Positions 33,294 to 35,000 of a DNA stretch of 35,000 nt are shown in pieces. Origin of the DNA: Bigelowiella natans CCMP2755 (lineage: Eukaryota; Cercozoa; Chlorarachniophyceae); the NCBI GenBank assembly GCA_000320545.1, contig ADNK01001287.1:1-35000 (forward strand). Reading direction: 5' to 3'. Numbering within the stretch: position 1 is the first letter of the stretch; each line of letters begins with the position of its first letter. The translations under genes and the position numbers were made by a program. Under the pieces are notes generated by a model that was given only the letters and a program-made list of their open reading frames with translations, did no database searches and had not been told where the DNA came from.

Positions 33294-35000
33294 ATGGTTC
33301 ACCGTGTCGCCACAGTTGCCAGGATGGGGTTTGTTGCGCTTCTCTTCGGGCTTGGCCTCCTCCCATTGGCTGCAAACGCGGCAGAACTCGACCTGCCCTT
33401 TCCCCTTGCATGTAGATTCGGTGGTTCCTGTGGGGTTCAAAACCCGTCGGCGAAGTTCCAGAGATATCGACGTGCCGACTACAATCGCACGAGCACTTTC
33501 TACCAGTGGTACTACTTCTACATCCAAGAGCGCGGTGGAGCTTCGGATGGAAGCAGTCTAGCATTGGCCTATTCTCTGAGCCTTACGGGCGGTGACGAAA
33601 ATGAGGGAGCCTATGTGTACATGGGTCGGGTCCCTAAGAACCCGACTGACGAGCTCTCTTTCTTCGTCGCAGAGAAATATCCTCCTGAGGCCTGGCAGCT
33701 GAGCGAGGACGAGGACGGTGCAATCGAACTCAAAATCTCATATGATGGGGATGGCGAGAGATCGTCAGCACCATCATCCTCTCCCTCTTCATTCAGTTTG
33801 AGCATCGACGCAACGGGCGATAACATACGACTCATCGGCAAAATGGCAGACTTCAAGCGACGCTGGAAGACTCCTGGGTGGGTCAACGTCACGCTCGACT
33901 GGGATTTTACGGTACCATATGATCTTTCACATCCATAACTGTTCTCTTAAACTTATTATCTAATGCGGTACACGGGCGCTCGATTCTCAAAAGGTGTCTC
34001 GAATCTACGGTTGGTACGGGCAGGACGCCATCGAAAAGATGAATGATTTCTCAAAGCAAGGTGGTGAAAAAATCGTAGGTCATTTATGGCCATCCTGTTG
34101 CATAAACACACGAAAACTGAAAGTAAAAAGAGAGCACAGAGTGGCCGATTCACAATCAAAATGGCGATTTTGCATGTATCTGACCTCAGGAATCATCCAG
34201 TGGAATACGCACTCCCACTGCTCTCGAGTCACTGGCGAGGCCAAGATCCAACAACCTCAGGGCACCATCAGCGGTGGCGGCAGTAAAGAACCTATCGTGT
34301 TTTTCTCAAACGACGATCCCATGAGTACTAAGCACAGGGCGTATGGAGATATGAACTGGGGAGAGCATTTTCCGGTGGGGCCGAAGGGCAGTAATGACCC
34401 TAAAACGTACAATTGGGGTTGGTACTACGTGGGGGTGGCCTCCGAGGATCCGGCGCAAGAGCTTTCTTTCATCGCTGGTGTGGGCACAGTGTTTACCGGC
34501 GGCTTGCTTGGAACGGGAGCGGGGCGCTTTGCAGATTTCCGGTAACCTATTTAGAGAGTTTTGAATAGCAATGTAGCATTTTACTGGTGTCCTTACTTCC
34601 CTATCCCATCGCAGTTTTGGCGCAAATGAGAGTGTGGACATGATTCGAGTGGGGGCGACGATTAAGCATGCTGAACCGCGCATATTCTGGGATGGGAGCA
34701 GTGATAACGGCAAGAATAATAAAGGAGGGGGCATCCTTGCCTTTGACGTCGAGCGGAGTCAGTGGAGCAACTTCACGGATAGTATGGGATCCGCCATGAT
34801 ACCGATGAGGCAGATATTGACTGCGCGCACGGAAAAGCACCTTGTTGTCATGGACTTCCGAAGCACAATGGCGAACTACAAAAGGCTTGTGTTCCCCACA
34901 CGCGGGATGTTCTTCTCGGACTTCGAAGCGCTCGGCGTAGAGGTACACGTGACTATCAGCAGGGACGGCGGTAAGAGCAATCAAACTTTCGTAGCCTACA
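33294..35000 (+). CDS. Secreted AttH/tocopherol-cyclase-like protein, 3' end missing
   Basis: Four exons are seen (33294-33911, 33994-34060, 34190-34541, 34615 to the window edge). The start MVHRVATVARMGFVALLFGL with ANAAE cleavage is a signal peptide; an in-frame ATG at 33231 would bury it and is less likely. After it come FYQWYYFYIQ, SLALAYSLSL, an acidic loop, IIQWNTHSHCSRVTGEAKI, GDMNWGEHFPVGP and NWGWYYVGVA. The order of Trp-Tyr strand, W-x-T-H-x-H-C-x-x-V-x-G and NWGxxFP resembles the two-lipocalin-barrel fold of AttH, CrtC and tocopherol cyclase, which act on isoprenoid or lipid substrates. This is a distant match by motif. Intron 2 (34061-34189) is 129 bp, open in frame, so its retention would add 43 residues; an alternative donor lies at 34075. 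The gene continues to the right. Confidence 0.75.

Overview
The window looks like nuclear DNA of a photosynthetic stramenopile-type alga. Nearly every gene is split by short GT-AG introns (42 to about 300 bp). There is a cohesin regulator (Pds5), a Pol III type tRNA gene and non-LTR retrotransposon remains. A PAM68-like photosystem II assembly protein carries a two-part leader (signal peptide, then a basic Ser/Arg-rich stretch after an SASFSP cleavage region), as expected of a plastid bounded by extra membranes. Organism and lineage are inferences; no organelle or rRNA marker is present. All gene models were spliced by hand from reading frame, phase and splice signals, without transcript data.

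Layout from left to right: microsatellite-rich DNA with a possible + strand exon fragment (190-308); the 5' part of an unknown membrane-anchored protein (-, 811-1653); tRNA-Gly(UCC) (+, 1904-1975); class V aminotransferase (+, 2169-3830); PH-domain/coiled-coil protein (-, 4567-7518); small basic C1orf52/UPF0690-like protein (+, 8291-8955); secreted C26-type class I glutamine amidotransferase (-, 9699-11412); TauD-like 2-oxoglutarate dioxygenase (+, 12442-14306); single-pass membrane protein with a zinc ribbon (-, 15705-18715); Pds5 (+, 19299-24841); an unusual membrane protein fused to ABM, SRPBCC and NTF2-like domains (-, 26076-28419); a 5'-truncated LINE fragment (+, 29678-30787); PAM68-like protein (-, 30973-32596); and an AttH/tocopherol-cyclase-like secreted protein running off the right edge (+, 33294-35000).

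From the aminotransferase onward, protein genes alternate strictly between strands, so gaps are alternately tail-to-tail and head-to-head. The four long tail-to-tail gaps are rich in TGCA, GCATGC and GCTAGC palindromes. One of them, with one neighbour-type gap at 4309, holds all four copies of a 12-bp palindrome (CATGCTAGCATG), and the 24842-26075 gap also holds a roughly 155-bp inverted repeat. The head-to-head gaps lack this signature. The genes do not form one pathway; common themes are housekeeping chromosome biology, plastid assembly and small-molecule or lipid-type metabolism. The most novel coding feature is the 753-residue membrane/ABM/SRPBCC/NTF2-like fusion.
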